A stretch of DNA of 64,000 nt from Paenibacillus gallinarum (GTDB taxonomy: Bacteria; Bacillota; Bacilli; Paenibacillales; Paenibacillaceae). The notes beneath the pieces are model-generated. The model worked only from the letters and a program-made list of their open reading frames with translations. It did not search any database and was not told where the DNA came from. Made by a program: the position numbers and the translations under genes. The first letter of the stretch is position 1, and the number at the start of each line of letters is the position of its first letter. Below, piece by piece: positions 44,189 through 53,082 of this stretch. The stretch spans positions 124,001-188,000 of the forward strand of contig NZ_JACSQL010000005.1 of assembly GCF_014836635.1 (NCBI RefSeq). The letters run 5' to 3'.

Positions 44189-45892
44189 TTATGCTTTTGG
44201 AAGGTGGAAGGAACTCTTCAGAGATACCACCCGGTTAAATACCGGTTTACCTGGCTCTGAATATTTAGGATCCACATTAAAGTATCCATGACGGAAGAAT
44301 TGGAACTTATCTTGTGGTTTCGCATCTTTCATGTTCGGCTCCACAAAACCTTGAACAATCGTAAGCGAATTCGGATTCAGCTCATCAAGGAATGATTTTT
44401 CCACAGGTTCCCCTGCTTCCTTCTCTTCCTCAAACTCATCATCGCTTTCCGGTTCTTCTTTGTTAATAAGTGGTTCGAACAAACGGAATTCCGCAGGAAT
44501 TGCTTGAGTCGCTTCTACCCAGTGAATCGTTCCTTTTACTTTACGGCCGGTAAATCCAGAGCCGCTCTTCGTTTCAGGATCATAGGTACAGTGGATCTCC
44601 ACAATGTTACCTTCTTCGTCTTTAATCACATCGTTGCACTTAATAAAGTAAGCATGTTTCAGGCGAACTTCGTTCCCTGGGAACAAGCGGAAGTATTTAT
44701 TCGGCGGATTCTCCATGAAATCTTCACGCTCAATATAAATCTCGCGGGAGAAAGGAATCTCACGTTTACCCATCTCTTCATTCTCTTGATTATTCTCTGC
44801 TTCAAGCATTTCGACTTGTCCCTCTGGGTAGTTGGTAATCACCACTTTGATCGGATCAAGTACTGCCATCGTACGCGGTGCCTTCAGTTTCAAGTCTTCT
44901 CTAATAAAATGCTCCAGCATTCCCAGATCAACCAGTCCTTGGCTCTTCGAGATTCCTGTCTCATAGACAAACTCGCGCAGCGCTTCTGGTGTATAACCAC
45001 GACGGCGCAGACCAGAAATCGTAGGCATACGCGGATCATCCCATCCGTCTACATGTTTCTCATCGACGAGAAGTTTCAGCTTCCGTTTGCTCGTTACGGT
45101 TTGAGCGAGATTCAAACGGCCAAACTCATATTGATGCGGCTTCGCTTCAAGTTCACAATGCTCAATCACCCAGTCATAAAATGGACGTTGGTCCTCAAAT
45201 TCAAGGGAGCAAAGGGAATGAGTAATTCCTTCAATTGCATCTTCAATAGGATGAGCAAAGGTATACATCGGATAGATGCACCACTTATCCCCAGTGTTAT
45301 GATGCGGGATGTGAGCGATACGGTAAATAATAGGATCGCGAAGATTGATATTCGGCGAAGCCATATTGATTTTGGCACGAAGCACACGCTCTCCGTCTTT
45401 AAACTCTCCGTTACGCATACGAGTGAACAGATCGAGGTTCTCTTCGACACTGCGCTCCCGGTAAGGGCTGTTTGTACCCGGTTCTTTCAAGGTTCCGCGC
45501 ATTTCACGGATTTGATCTGGACTGGAATCATCCACATAAGCAAGTCCTTTTTTGATAAGGATTACGGCACGGTTGTACATTTCTTCAAAATAGTCGGATG
45601 CAAACGGATTCTCTTTCCATTCATAACCAAGCCATTTTACATCCTCACGGATTGAGTTTACATACTCCGTATCTTCTTTAGCTGGGTTTGTATCATCAAA
45701 ACGCAAATTTGTCGTCCCGCCAAATTCCTCAGCGAGAGCAAAGTTAATCCAAATCGCTTTGGCATGTCCAATATGAAGGTAACCATTGGGTTCCGGAGGA
45801 AACCGGGTCACCACTTCTTTTACTTTTCCTGTACGAAGATCCTCAGAGATCACATTTTTTATGAAATTGGAGGGTGTTAACGGCTTCTCCAT
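44189..45892 (-). CDS. glnS: Glutaminyl-tRNA synthetase
   Basis: Charges tRNA-Gln directly with glutamine. The 567-residue class I enzyme has [16 protein letters not shown] (HIGH motif, about residue 40) and [10 protein letters not shown] (the KMSKS equivalent, about residue 270), and a C-terminal anticodon-binding beta-barrel domain. An acidic insert ([16 protein letters not shown]) sits in the C-terminal part. Many Firmicutes lack GlnRS and use GatCAB instead, so its presence suggests an acquired gene, as seen in some Paenibacillus and Clostridia. ATG at 45892 is chosen over TTG at 45901 because of spacing to GAAAGG. Confidence 0.95.
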   Translation of the reverse strand: MEKPLTPSNFIKNVISEDLRTGKVKEVVTRFPPEPNGYLHIGHAKAIWINFALAEEFGGTTNLRFDDTNPAKEDTEYVNSIREDVKWLGYEWKENPFASDYFEEMYNRAVILIKKGLAYVDDSSPDQIREMRGTLKEPGTNSPYRERSVEENLDLFTRMRNGEFKDGERVLRAKINMASPNINLRDPIIYRIAHIPHHNTGDKWCIYPMYTFAHPIEDAIEGITHSLCSLEFEDQRPFYDWVIEHCELEAKPHQYEFGRLNLAQTVTSKRKLKLLVDEKHVDGWDDPRMPTISGLRRRGYTPEALREFVYETGISKSQGLVDLGMLEHFIREDLKLKAPRTMAVLDPIKVVITNYPEGQVEMLEAENNQENEEMGKREIPFSREIYIEREDFMENPPNKYFRLFPGNEVRLKHAYFIKCNDVIKDEEGNIVEIHCTYDPETKSGSGFTGRKVKGTIHWVEATQAIPAEFRLFEPLINKEEPESDDEFEEEKEAGEPVEKSFLDELNPNSLTIVQGFVEPNMKDAKPQDKFQFFRHGYFNVDPKYSEPGKPVFNRVVSLKSSFHLPKA

Positions 45893-46232
45893 GATGATCA
45901 ACCTTTCTTTACGTAATAAGTTCTGTAGTTCAAAAAATACCTTCTATTAAATATACCTTTTCAGGCGTTATTCAGCAATAATTTAGGATAACGAAGAACG
46001 ACAAGGCGCGATCATATCCATTATAGATAAGACCCTTGCACAGCAGTATACCCCTTATGATCAGCATTCCCAAGTTATCTAGTACAGATAACCTGAATCA
46101 TGCGAAATGTTCGTAAATCGATAGAACTTCTATCTCTTTAAAATTGGGATAACTACAGCATCTCTCGCCTTTTGACGACAGGCTTAATATAAGGTAGCAT
46201 GAAGGAAATGAGGTGTTAAAGGAGTATTAGTG
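45893..46232. other. Intergenic region between glnS and the DUF2164 gene
   Basis: A 340-base divergent gap. A candidate glnS promoter reads TTGCTG (45978-45973), 17 bases, TATATT (45955-45950) on the minus strand. A DUF2164 promoter reads TTGACG (46172-46177), 17 bases, TAGCAT (46195-46200). A GTTATCT-N5-AGATAAC repeat lies at 46074-46092. No T-box element or coding sequence was seen. Confidence 0.5.
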
Positions 46233-46487
46233 ATGAAAGCGATGAAGCTGCCCAAAGAACAGAAGGATCAAATGATACGATTAATTCAAGCTTATTTTGA
46301 AACAGAACGCGGAGAAACCATTGGTGATTTGGCGGCAGATGGAGTTCTCGATTTTTTCATGACACAGCTCTCACCCTATGTTTACAATCAAGCTCTAAGC
46401 GACTGCCGAGTATTATTGAATCAGCGAATGATCTCCTTAGAAGAGGATGTTTATGCTCTAGAGAAAAACATCAAATTATCTCGTTGA
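46233..46487 (+). CDS. DUF2164 family protein
   Basis: An 84-residue soluble protein of unknown function. It matches the DUF2164 pattern: a short basic start, IRLIQAYFETERGETIGDLAADGVLDFFM, then SPYVYNQALSDCRVLL. There is no signal peptide or membrane segment. ATG at 46233 lies eight bases after AAAGGAG; the GTG one codon earlier is less likely. It has its own promoter and appears to be a single-gene unit. Confidence 0.82.
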   Translation: MKAMKLPKEQKDQMIRLIQAYFETERGETIGDLAADGVLDFFMTQLSPYVYNQALSDCRVLLNQRMISLEEDVYALEKNIKLSR

Positions 46488-46571
46488 TTCTCGTTTGTTA
46501 AGTTAGCCTTTATCTCATATATGTTCTTTTACTTTGATTTCTATGATTTTAATTAGAAGGAAGGTTTGATC

Positions 46572-47120
46572 ATGTTTGCGTACAAGTTAGATGATGATAT
46601 TGAACTAAAGCCCCTGTCCATGGAGCATACCGGAGCCTTGTATAGTTTGACAGATAAATCTCGTGAGCGGCTTCGGGAATGGCTTCCCTGGGTGGATAAT
46701 GTAACAGAAGAAACACATACCGTTCAGTTTATCAAAAATGCGATTCGCCAAGCGGCGGATAACGGCGGCTTTACTGCAGGAATCTGGGTAAAAGGCGAAC
46801 TTGCCGGTGTCATCGGGTTTCATGAGATCGATTGGCATAATCGCACCGTAGGTATTGGTTATTGGCTTGGTAAAGTTCATGAGGGGCAAGGGATCATGAG
46901 CTCAGCTTGCCGCGCTCTGGTTGATTATGCATTGCTGGATCTTGATCTGAACCGAGTGGAGATTCGCTGTGCTACGAGCAACCATCGCAGCCGCGGGGTT
47001 CCAGAAAGACTCGGATTTGTTCTTGAAGGTATTATCCGTCAAGCAGAGAAATTACCGCTCGGCTATGTAAACCATGCTGTATACGGCATGCTCCAAAGTG
47101 AGTGGAAATTACTTCGTTAA
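46572..47120 (+). CDS. GNAT acetyltransferase, RimJ/RimL type
   Basis: A 182-residue acetyltransferase resembling the ribosomal-protein or antibiotic acetylating RimL/YdaF group. Conserved parts are IELKPLSMEH at the start, GIWVKGELAGVIGFHEIDW, VGIGYWLGKVHEGQGIMSSACRALV (acetyl-CoA site) and NHRSRGVPERLGFVLEGIIRQAE. The substrate is unknown. ATG at 46572 follows AAGGAAGG. Confidence 0.9.
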   Translation: MFAYKLDDDIELKPLSMEHTGALYSLTDKSRERLREWLPWVDNVTEETHTVQFIKNAIRQAADNGGFTAGIWVKGELAGVIGFHEIDWHNRTVGIGYWLGKVHEGQGIMSSACRALVDYALLDLDLNRVEIRCATSNHRSRGVPERLGFVLEGIIRQAEKLPLGYVNHAVYGMLQSEWKLLR

Positions 47121-47308
47121 TCAGCATCGTTACGTTTCCTACATAAAAAAAGATGATTTATTTATGATGTACACAGGCATTTTGCTAACCCGCTCGGTTA
47201 TGCAGAATGCTTTTATATTTAATCTAGTCTTAAGGCTGCGTTCATACCGCACTCATTCTAATCGGTTATCTTTAAATAGCCGCGACGAATGAAGGGAAGG
47301 TATTATTA

Positions 47309-47545
47309 ATGAATGACAAAGTATCAAATTGGGTCATGTCAAGCTCGTTTGCCATGATGTTAACCATTGGGATGGCTGTCAGCACCAGTCCTTATGCCAG
47401 CAGCGGTCAACCCGCTTCAAACACAGAGAAATCACAGCACTCCACTATTGATAACCGAAGTTTAGCAGGACGACAACAAAACATGGCTGTAACTCGGCAG
47501 GAAACAGATCGTTTAGACCATTCAAATAAGCAAAATAACAAATAA
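47309..47545 (+). CDS. Small exported protein of unknown function
   Basis: A 78-residue protein I do not recognise. The first ~28 residues form a hydrophobic segment (SSSFAMMLTIGMAVSTSP) that could be a signal peptide or anchor; the rest is polar, Gln/Asn/Ser/Arg-rich and without Cys. GGAAGG lies at good distance from the ATG and a terminator follows, which supports it being real. It resembles the many small lineage-specific secreted peptides of Paenibacillus, but no function can be assigned. Confidence 0.6.
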   Translation: MNDKVSNWVMSSSFAMMLTIGMAVSTSPYASSGQPASNTEKSQHSTIDNRSLAGRQQNMAVTRQETDRLDHSNKQNNK

Positions 47546-47596
47546 GATGTTTCTGAGTGTCTCTTTCAACAAGCACAAGACTTCATACAAATGAGA

Positions 47597-47632
47597 AAGA
47601 GGCTGACCTTGGCAATTAGGTTAGCCTCTTTT
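47597..47632. terminator. Terminator between the small exported protein and a GNAT gene
   Basis: Inverted repeat AAGAGGCTGACC / GGTTAGCCTCTT (one mismatch) with a short T run. Confidence 0.7.
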
Positions 47633-47641
47633 GGGTAGCAG

Positions 47642-48136
47642 TTATAGCATATACCGCATTAAAATATCATCAACATATGTTCCTGCGATGTAGAACTCTG
47701 AGCTGAGCCTTCCCTCTTCCACGAACCCATACTGCTTATAGAACGCAAGTGCAACGAGGTTGCTGGATAAAACACGCAGACGAAGTTTACGGATCCCTTC
47801 ACGTTTTGCATGTTCGATCATCGAGTCCATAAGTGACTTACCGATCCCCTGCCTCTGATAAGCCGGATGTACCGCAATATGAATCTCATATACATGATTG
47901 TTGCTGATCAAGGAGGTTGGCGGTCTGAAACCAATATATCCACAAATCTTGTTATCCTTCAGAGCAATGAACTGATTTCCTGGCGGAGATGCCAGTAAAT
48001 ATTCTTCTTTCGATTTCCAAAGAACGGGTGCAGGTGCATTATGCTCGTTCCATATTAGAGCATCCAGTTCCATCAGCTGCGCTACATCCTGTAGGCTCGA
48101 TCTGCGCACCGTCAGAGCTTCTCTGGTTAATACCAT
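47642..48136 (-). CDS. GNAT-family N-acetyltransferase
   Basis: A 164-residue acetyltransferase with IHIAVHPAYQRQGIGKSLMDSMI as the acetyl-CoA motif and VLSSNLVALAFYKQYGFVEEG as the C-terminal motif. Substrate unknown. It is preceded by AAAGGTAG and lies downstream of, and parallel to, the MFS gene at 48270 with about 130 bases between them. Confidence 0.88.
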   Translation of the reverse strand: MVLTREALTVRRSSLQDVAQLMELDALIWNEHNAPAPVLWKSKEEYLLASPPGNQFIALKDNKICGYIGFRPPTSLISNNHVYEIHIAVHPAYQRQGIGKSLMDSMIEHAKREGIRKLRLRVLSSNLVALAFYKQYGFVEEGRLSSEFYIAGTYVDDILMRYML

Positions 48137-48269
48137 CTGCGATCTACCTTTCTTCTTGCAAGTGAATCAATTTCATAACGATGATTCAATTAAATGTATT
48201 TTTCCTATTCTACCACATGCTATACATCACCAGACAATACAGCACAAAATCCGAGTTGGATTATAAAAA

Positions 48270-49511
48270 CTAAAAAGTAGTATGCTGCTCTCCCTGCTCA
48301 TAAGCAAGCACCCTGGCAGCATTAATACGAGCATGAATTATAAACATAATAATGCTGATTCCCGCAGTAATCGTTGCAAACCAAGCAACGGGAGCTAGCC
48401 CCCCGGCATCAAACATGATGCCCATTGCATAAGGACCAACGACTCTTCCTATCGCACCAATACCTCCGGAAACACCCAAGTAAAAAGGTGCAGCCTTCCC
48501 CGCATGATCGGAGATGAAAGCAGGTGTAGCAGGAGAGATCAGCATTTCACCAAGCGTTATGAGGATCATGGCCAGAATCATACCCGGATAATGTTGAAAT
48601 AAAGCAATGACAGCAAAACCCGCAGTATAAAGCACGGCACTGACTGTCATTTGGGCTGTGGACGTTGAAGCAATCGTCTTTTTAAGGAAGGAAGTCACAG
48701 GTTGAGCAACAAATATAAGAATTCCATTTAATGTCCATAGCAAGCTGTAAGCTTTTTTCTCCATACCTTCGGAGATGATATACGGAGACACCCCTGTATT
48801 CCAGATCGAATTACCGAGCAGAATGAAAAGCGTACCCAAACTGAGAAACAGATACAGCCGCAAGTTAAGCAGCAAATGCCAGGTACTTTCTTTTTTTAAC
48901 TGGGCAGAAATCTGTTTCTTTGGCACATAAACTTTGCCTTGTTGATGATCAACCTTACTAAGATAAGAAAAGAAATACAGGCCGAATCCGGCAGAAGTAA
49001 TTCCGTTAGCGATAAAACTCAGATGATATGAGATGTCTGCCAAAAAACCGCTGAGTCCCGTTCCCAGCGCAACCCCGATATTCTGTGCCACATAAATAAC
49101 GTTAAATAGTTCTCCGCGCCGCTCAGCAAATCGAAAACCGACAAATGCTTGTATCGCCGGCAGCGACATCGAGTTAAATAATCCAATCAGCCCCATCATG
49201 GTAATAAACAGCCACCAGGTTTGACTGATTACAGGCAGAGTAAAGAGCCCCAGCGCGTTAAATAGAAGTGCTCCTACAATCAGTTTCTTCACACCAACCC
49301 GGTGATACAGTGCCCCTCCAAGAAGCTGGCCGGCAATACCGCCAAGTGATTGAATCAGAATAACAAAACCAGCCTGTGTCATGCTCCGGCCCAGCTCATC
49401 GAAGACATACATCGTAGTCAGCGGCCACATTAGAGAGCTGCCTGTTGAATTAACCAGACTGGCAATCAAAAATACGTTTACTTCCTTTGGATAGGAATCA
49501 AGCCATCTCAT
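48270..49511 (-). CDS. MFS transporter (putative multidrug efflux)
   Basis: A 413-residue transporter with twelve helices. The loop between helices 2 and 3 is GGALYHRVGVKKL, and the fifth-helix motif includes GVALGTGLSGFLAD. This architecture is that of the DHA1-type drug exporters such as YttB/MdtH, though the substrate is unknown. AGGAGA precedes the ATG. It lies 37 bases downstream of the molybdopterin oxidoreductase gene in the same direction and could be cotranscribed with it. Confidence 0.82.
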   Translation of the reverse strand: MRWLDSYPKEVNVFLIASLVNSTGSSLMWPLTTMYVFDELGRSMTQAGFVILIQSLGGIAGQLLGGALYHRVGVKKLIVGALLFNALGLFTLPVISQTWWLFITMMGLIGLFNSMSLPAIQAFVGFRFAERRGELFNVIYVAQNIGVALGTGLSGFLADISYHLSFIANGITSAGFGLYFFSYLSKVDHQQGKVYVPKKQISAQLKKESTWHLLLNLRLYLFLSLGTLFILLGNSIWNTGVSPYIISEGMEKKAYSLLWTLNGILIFVAQPVTSFLKKTIASTSTAQMTVSAVLYTAGFAVIALFQHYPGMILAMILITLGEMLISPATPAFISDHAGKAAPFYLGVSGGIGAIGRVVGPYAMGIMFDAGGLAPVAWFATITAGISIIMFIIHARINAARVLAYEQGEQHTTF

Positions 49512-49548
49512 GTTAGGTTCTCCTATGAAGTCTATTTGGCATATGAAA

Positions 49549-51630
49549 TCAGATGGTTACATCCTCTTTTTTTCTTACTTGTACCGTAGCTGAAAAAAAA
49601 GTCGCTCCGTTCCCCATATCAGACAAACGATCAGGCGTTAATCGATTAGCACGTTGTTTTCGTCCTTCCCCTTCCCACCACAACCCTTGACTGATTACAG
49701 TCCCGGGCAGCATGGATTCGGTAACTTTCGCAATCAGTTCATAGGTACCTCGATCATTAAATACAATAACCGGCTCCCCATCCGTAATTTTACGATTTTC
49801 TGCATCACGTGGATGAATTTGCAGAACAGGCTGCTTCTCCAGTTTTTGATGCTTCGGTACATTCGCAAAAGTAGAATTTAAGAAATTATGGTTTGGCGGT
49901 GAAAGGAACATAAGTGGATACTGATCTCCTTGCCCTGCAGGACGTTCACCGTCATATCCCTCCAGTAAAGGTGCATAGACCGGCATCGGCGGAAGCCCTG
50001 CTTGTTCCATCGCTTTGGAATATAGCTCGATTTTTCCGGACGGGGTTGGCAAGTGATCCAGAAAAGAATCGTACGGCGTCATATCGAGCTTCACAAATCT
50101 ATGTTCCTGAAGTGCCTCAAGCGTTACTCCTTGAAGATAAGGATTAACGGGGTTATTCAGCGCTCCACGAATCATTGAAAGCTCATCCTCACAAAATGTC
50201 TTTTCATCTAGACCCATTGCTTGTCCCAGCAGTGAAAACACTTCCACATTGCTCTTTGCTTCACCTTGAGGGGGAATCACAGGTTCTTGAATCTGCACGT
50301 ATTGATGCCAATAAGAACTGTACAGATCAGTACTCTCAAAAGAAGAAGCGGCTGGAAGAACAATATCTGCATATTTCGCCGTGTCCGTCATGAAGAGGTC
50401 ATGAACTACGGTAAAAAGATCTTCACGGGCAAATCCCTGTTCTACCCGCTCTGTATCAGGAGCAACTACCAACGGATTACTGCAATACACAAACATGGCT
50501 CTTATCTTGTTCTCTTCTTCAAGCAAAGCTGCACCGATTTGGTTCATATTTATCGTTCTCGCCTCAGGATTTGGACGCAGATCTGGACGCTCCAGTGCTT
50601 CACTATTAAAACTGGCATATCCTCCGTTTGATTTGGCTGCTCCGCCTCCGTGCGTGTGCCATGCACCGACAAGCGCAGGTAAACAAGCGATCGCGCGAAC
50701 GTTCATGCCTCCGTTATCATGGTGCTGAAGTCCATTTCCAATATGGATATACGGAGCTTTGGCGCCGCCGTAGAGCCGGGCAAGCTTCAAAATATCCTCC
50801 TGCGGCACACCTGTGATCAGCGATACTCGCTCTGTTGTATACTCTTTCACATGTTCACTTAATTGTTCGTGACCTACGGTATATCGGGTTAGGAACGATT
50901 CGTTTATCATCCCTTCCTTAAATAGGACATGTATGATCCCAAGTGCAAGCGCTGCATCTGTTCCTGGATGCAGCGGAATAAACCAATCCGCCCACTGAGC
51001 AGTACGGTTACGATGAACATCAATAACGATGACCTTCGCTCCCTTTTTTCGAGCTTTCTCAGCAAGCACAACCTGATGCATACGTGTGCTGACAATATTC
51101 CCGCCCCAGATCACAATAAGATCCGCATGCTCTGTCTCCTCTGGAACCGTTCCGCGATTAGCTCCCATCGTATACTTCCAGCCAGCGTCACCTGCTGCAC
51201 TGCAGATCGTCTGTTCCAGATAACTTGCTCCAATCGCATGAAAGAAACGTCGATCCATCCCGTCTACGCCAAGCACGCCCATATTCCCGTAAAAACTGTA
51301 TGGCAATATGGCTTCCGATCCATGCTCCTGAATAATTTGCGTAAAACGCCCCGTGATTTCCTTTATCGCTTCCTCCCAGCTAATCCGCTCAAAACGTCCT
51401 TCTCCCTTAGTCCCTGTCCGGCGAAGAGGATACAATACTCTTTCCTCGTGGTAGATACGCTCTGTCATATGACGTACCTTGTTGCATATGGCTCCTTGGG
51501 TAATTGGATGAGCGGGGTTGCCAGACACCTTAACAATTTTTCCATCTTCTTTATGTAACAGTAATCCGCATGTATCAGGACAATCAAGCGGACAAACCGC
51601 AGGAAACACACCATTTAGCTGATTGATCAT
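49549..51630 (-). CDS. Molybdopterin oxidoreductase (YoaE/formate-dehydrogenase-like)
   Basis: A 693-residue DMSO-reductase-superfamily protein. It has an N-terminal 4Fe-4S site (AVCPLDCPDTCGLL followed by GAICNK) and bis-MGD domains with HADLIVIWGGNIVSTRMH, VIDVHRNRT and a C-terminal dinucleotide domain (QIHPRDAENRKI). No twin-arginine signal is seen, so it is probably cytoplasmic. The closest described form is the Bacillus YoaE type, whose substrate is not established. ATG at 51630 follows GGAGCGA; a longer frame adds 39 unrelated residues. mobA at 40101 could mature its cofactor. Confidence 0.88.
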   Translation of the reverse strand: MINQLNGVFPAVCPLDCPDTCGLLLHKEDGKIVKVSGNPAHPITQGAICNKVRHMTERIYHEERVLYPLRRTGTKGEGRFERISWEEAIKEITGRFTQIIQEHGSEAILPYSFYGNMGVLGVDGMDRRFFHAIGASYLEQTICSAAGDAGWKYTMGANRGTVPEETEHADLIVIWGGNIVSTRMHQVVLAEKARKKGAKVIVIDVHRNRTAQWADWFIPLHPGTDAALALGIIHVLFKEGMINESFLTRYTVGHEQLSEHVKEYTTERVSLITGVPQEDILKLARLYGGAKAPYIHIGNGLQHHDNGGMNVRAIACLPALVGAWHTHGGGAAKSNGGYASFNSEALERPDLRPNPEARTINMNQIGAALLEEENKIRAMFVYCSNPLVVAPDTERVEQGFAREDLFTVVHDLFMTDTAKYADIVLPAASSFESTDLYSSYWHQYVQIQEPVIPPQGEAKSNVEVFSLLGQAMGLDEKTFCEDELSMIRGALNNPVNPYLQGVTLEALQEHRFVKLDMTPYDSFLDHLPTPSGKIELYSKAMEQAGLPPMPVYAPLLEGYDGERPAGQGDQYPLMFLSPPNHNFLNSTFANVPKHQKLEKQPVLQIHPRDAENRKITDGEPVIVFNDRGTYELIAKVTESMLPGTVISQGLWWEGEGRKQRANRLTPDRLSDMGNGATFFSATVQVRKKEDVTI

Positions 51631-51776
51631 TAGGAAAATCGCTCCTTTGCCGTTAATACTATTTCTACATTTTTCTAATTTGTGCCAAGCATATCCTCTA
51701 TGATAATTCTGCCATAGGCTTACGTAAAGCAAAGCTTTTACATACACAGGTATATACGAGGATAAAAAAGCTTAAA

Positions 51777-51817
51777 AAAGCAGCTGTGAACAGTTATTAT
51801 ATGTTCACAGCTGCTTT
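51777..51817 (-). terminator. Terminator downstream of the FNT transporter gene
   Basis: Perfect inverted repeat AGCAGCTGTGAACA / TGTTCACAGCTGCT with a 9-base loop. On the minus strand it is followed by six T residues. It lies 250 bases after the FNT stop. Confidence 0.85.
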
Positions 51818-51865
51818 ATGTTTTTAACAAAAAATATTTAACCACTAATGTTTCACCTTATGTAA

Positions 51866-51998
51866 GGGAGGGTAATGAAGATCAAGGCATTATGAGACAG
51901 GCAAAAGACCTCCTCCACATGCCATATCATGGACCACTCCCGAAAATCCGTCATGAACAGGTTTCGTTCCCCCGAACCTAGCCATGACGGATTTTTTT
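51866..51998 (+). ncRNA. Candidate structured RNA ending in an intrinsic terminator
   Basis: Plus-strand nested pairings: GGGAG (51866-51870) with CTCCC (51937-51941), an inner GGCAT with ATGCC, and innermost GAG/CTC and GG/CC pairs. A perfect 13-bp hairpin follows (51943-51955 with 51983-51995) and runs into seven T. The terminator loop contains a small GTTC-CCCC-GAAC hairpin with a C-rich tip, as in several Firmicute small RNAs. All neighbouring genes are on the other strand and no clear promoter was found. It could instead be the structured 3' UTR of the FNT gene. Confidence 0.35.
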
Positions 51999-52064
51999 AT
52001 ATTCCTGAATCAATCTCATATTATAAAATTGATTTCCTACGTTTATTTTTCATAATGTAAGACA

Positions 52065-52913
52065 TTATTCAGTAATGGACTGCATTGCTGCTGGACTTGA
52101 ACTCACAGGGGTCTCTGCCTCTTCCTTCGTTACTGATGTACTAGCTGGTTTGTGGAGATAGACAGCATAATATGCTGCAGCTACAAAGATGGCGCCGCCT
52201 GTCAGATTTCCAAGCCAGACAGGAATAAAGTTCATAATATATTGTCCCCAAGTAAAATGCCCTTCAAAAATCGCGGCTGGTATAAGGAACATATTAGCTA
52301 CAACGTGCTGAAATCCTAGAGCGACAAAAGCAGTTGTCGGAATCCAGATTCCAACAATTTTAGCACTCATTGAATCCGCAGCATAAGCAAGCCAAACTGC
52401 TAAAGCTACCAGCCAGTTACAGCCAATACCAGAAACAAAAGCTTGCAGAAAGGACTCATCAATTTTATGTCCTGCCAAATCCACCACTTTATCAAGGTAT
52501 ATACCTTGGCCTGTCAAACCCAGTACATGACCAAACAAGTACGCTACAAAAACAGCCCCTACAAAGTTCGAAAATGTAACCAGTGTTAAATTCCAAAATA
52601 GTTCCCGCGTTGTAATTTTACGCGCCAATCGAGCAAGTGATAATGCCATCATATTCCCGGTAAGCAACTCCCCGCCTGCAATCAAGACCAGCGTAAGTCC
52701 TATGGGGAAAACAAGAGCCCCGATGAGTCCATTCATACTCCCCCATGCTTCAGGAGCCGCAGCAATCACTCGTATATACAATAGATAACCTAAGGCAATG
52801 TACGCACCTGCCAAAAAACCTAATATCAGAACCACGTTAGCGGGATTATGTGCTTTATGTTCACCTGTATCCGCCGTTAACTCAGCAACTGTTGCCGGTT
52901 TTAATGCCCCCAT
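52065..52913 (-). CDS. Formate/nitrite transporter (FNT family)
   Basis: A 282-residue channel-like transporter with six helices forming a pentamer in known members. Signatures are AGGELLTGNMMALSLA (broken helix 2), ALGFQHVVANMFLIP (central His) and PVWLGNLTGGAIFVAA. It could move formate, nitrite or hydrosulfide. The neighbouring molybdopterin oxidoreductase and NADH oxidase suggest a role in redox or fermentative metabolism. Upstream (52960-53030) only degenerate Rex/Fnr-like half sites are seen. The ribosome binding site is AAAGGAAG. Confidence 0.93.
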   Translation of the reverse strand: MGALKPATVAELTADTGEHKAHNPANVVLILGFLAGAYIALGYLLYIRVIAAAPEAWGSMNGLIGALVFPIGLTLVLIAGGELLTGNMMALSLARLARKITTRELFWNLTLVTFSNFVGAVFVAYLFGHVLGLTGQGIYLDKVVDLAGHKIDESFLQAFVSGIGCNWLVALAVWLAYAADSMSAKIVGIWIPTTAFVALGFQHVVANMFLIPAAIFEGHFTWGQYIMNFIPVWLGNLTGGAIFVAAAYYAVYLHKPASTSVTKEEAETPVSSSPAAMQSITE

Positions 52914-53048
52914 AGTCGGAATAACTTCCTTTCACCTATAGATTAAGTATCCTAAGTTTATTGTAAATCTTCTTCCAACTCAAGTTTGTTAGTAAAATCA
53001 CACAGTAAAATATTTTCACAATCTAATAATCTTACCAAGCAATAAAAA

Positions 53049-53078
53049 AACCACCCGTACAATGATGTACGGATGGTT
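53049..53078 (-). terminator. Terminator after the NADH oxidase gene
   Basis: Inverted repeat AACCACCCGTACA / TGTACGGATGGTT (one mismatch) and seven T on the minus strand. Confidence 0.85.
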
Positions 53079-53082
53079 CTTG

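Noticed and set aside
44504..45655. 383-codon open frame opposite glnS
   Set aside because: Long only because of the codon pattern of glnS; composition and sequence are those of an antisense shadow.
45893..46232. T-box leader for glnS
   Set aside because: No sequence resembling the conserved T-box (TGGNACCGCG-type) or a terminator before the start codon was found on the minus strand.
51872..51893. Six-codon reading frame (M-K-I-K-A-L) after GGGAGGG, as a leader peptide
   Set aside because: The spacing to the ribosome binding site is too short and no gene follows on that strand.
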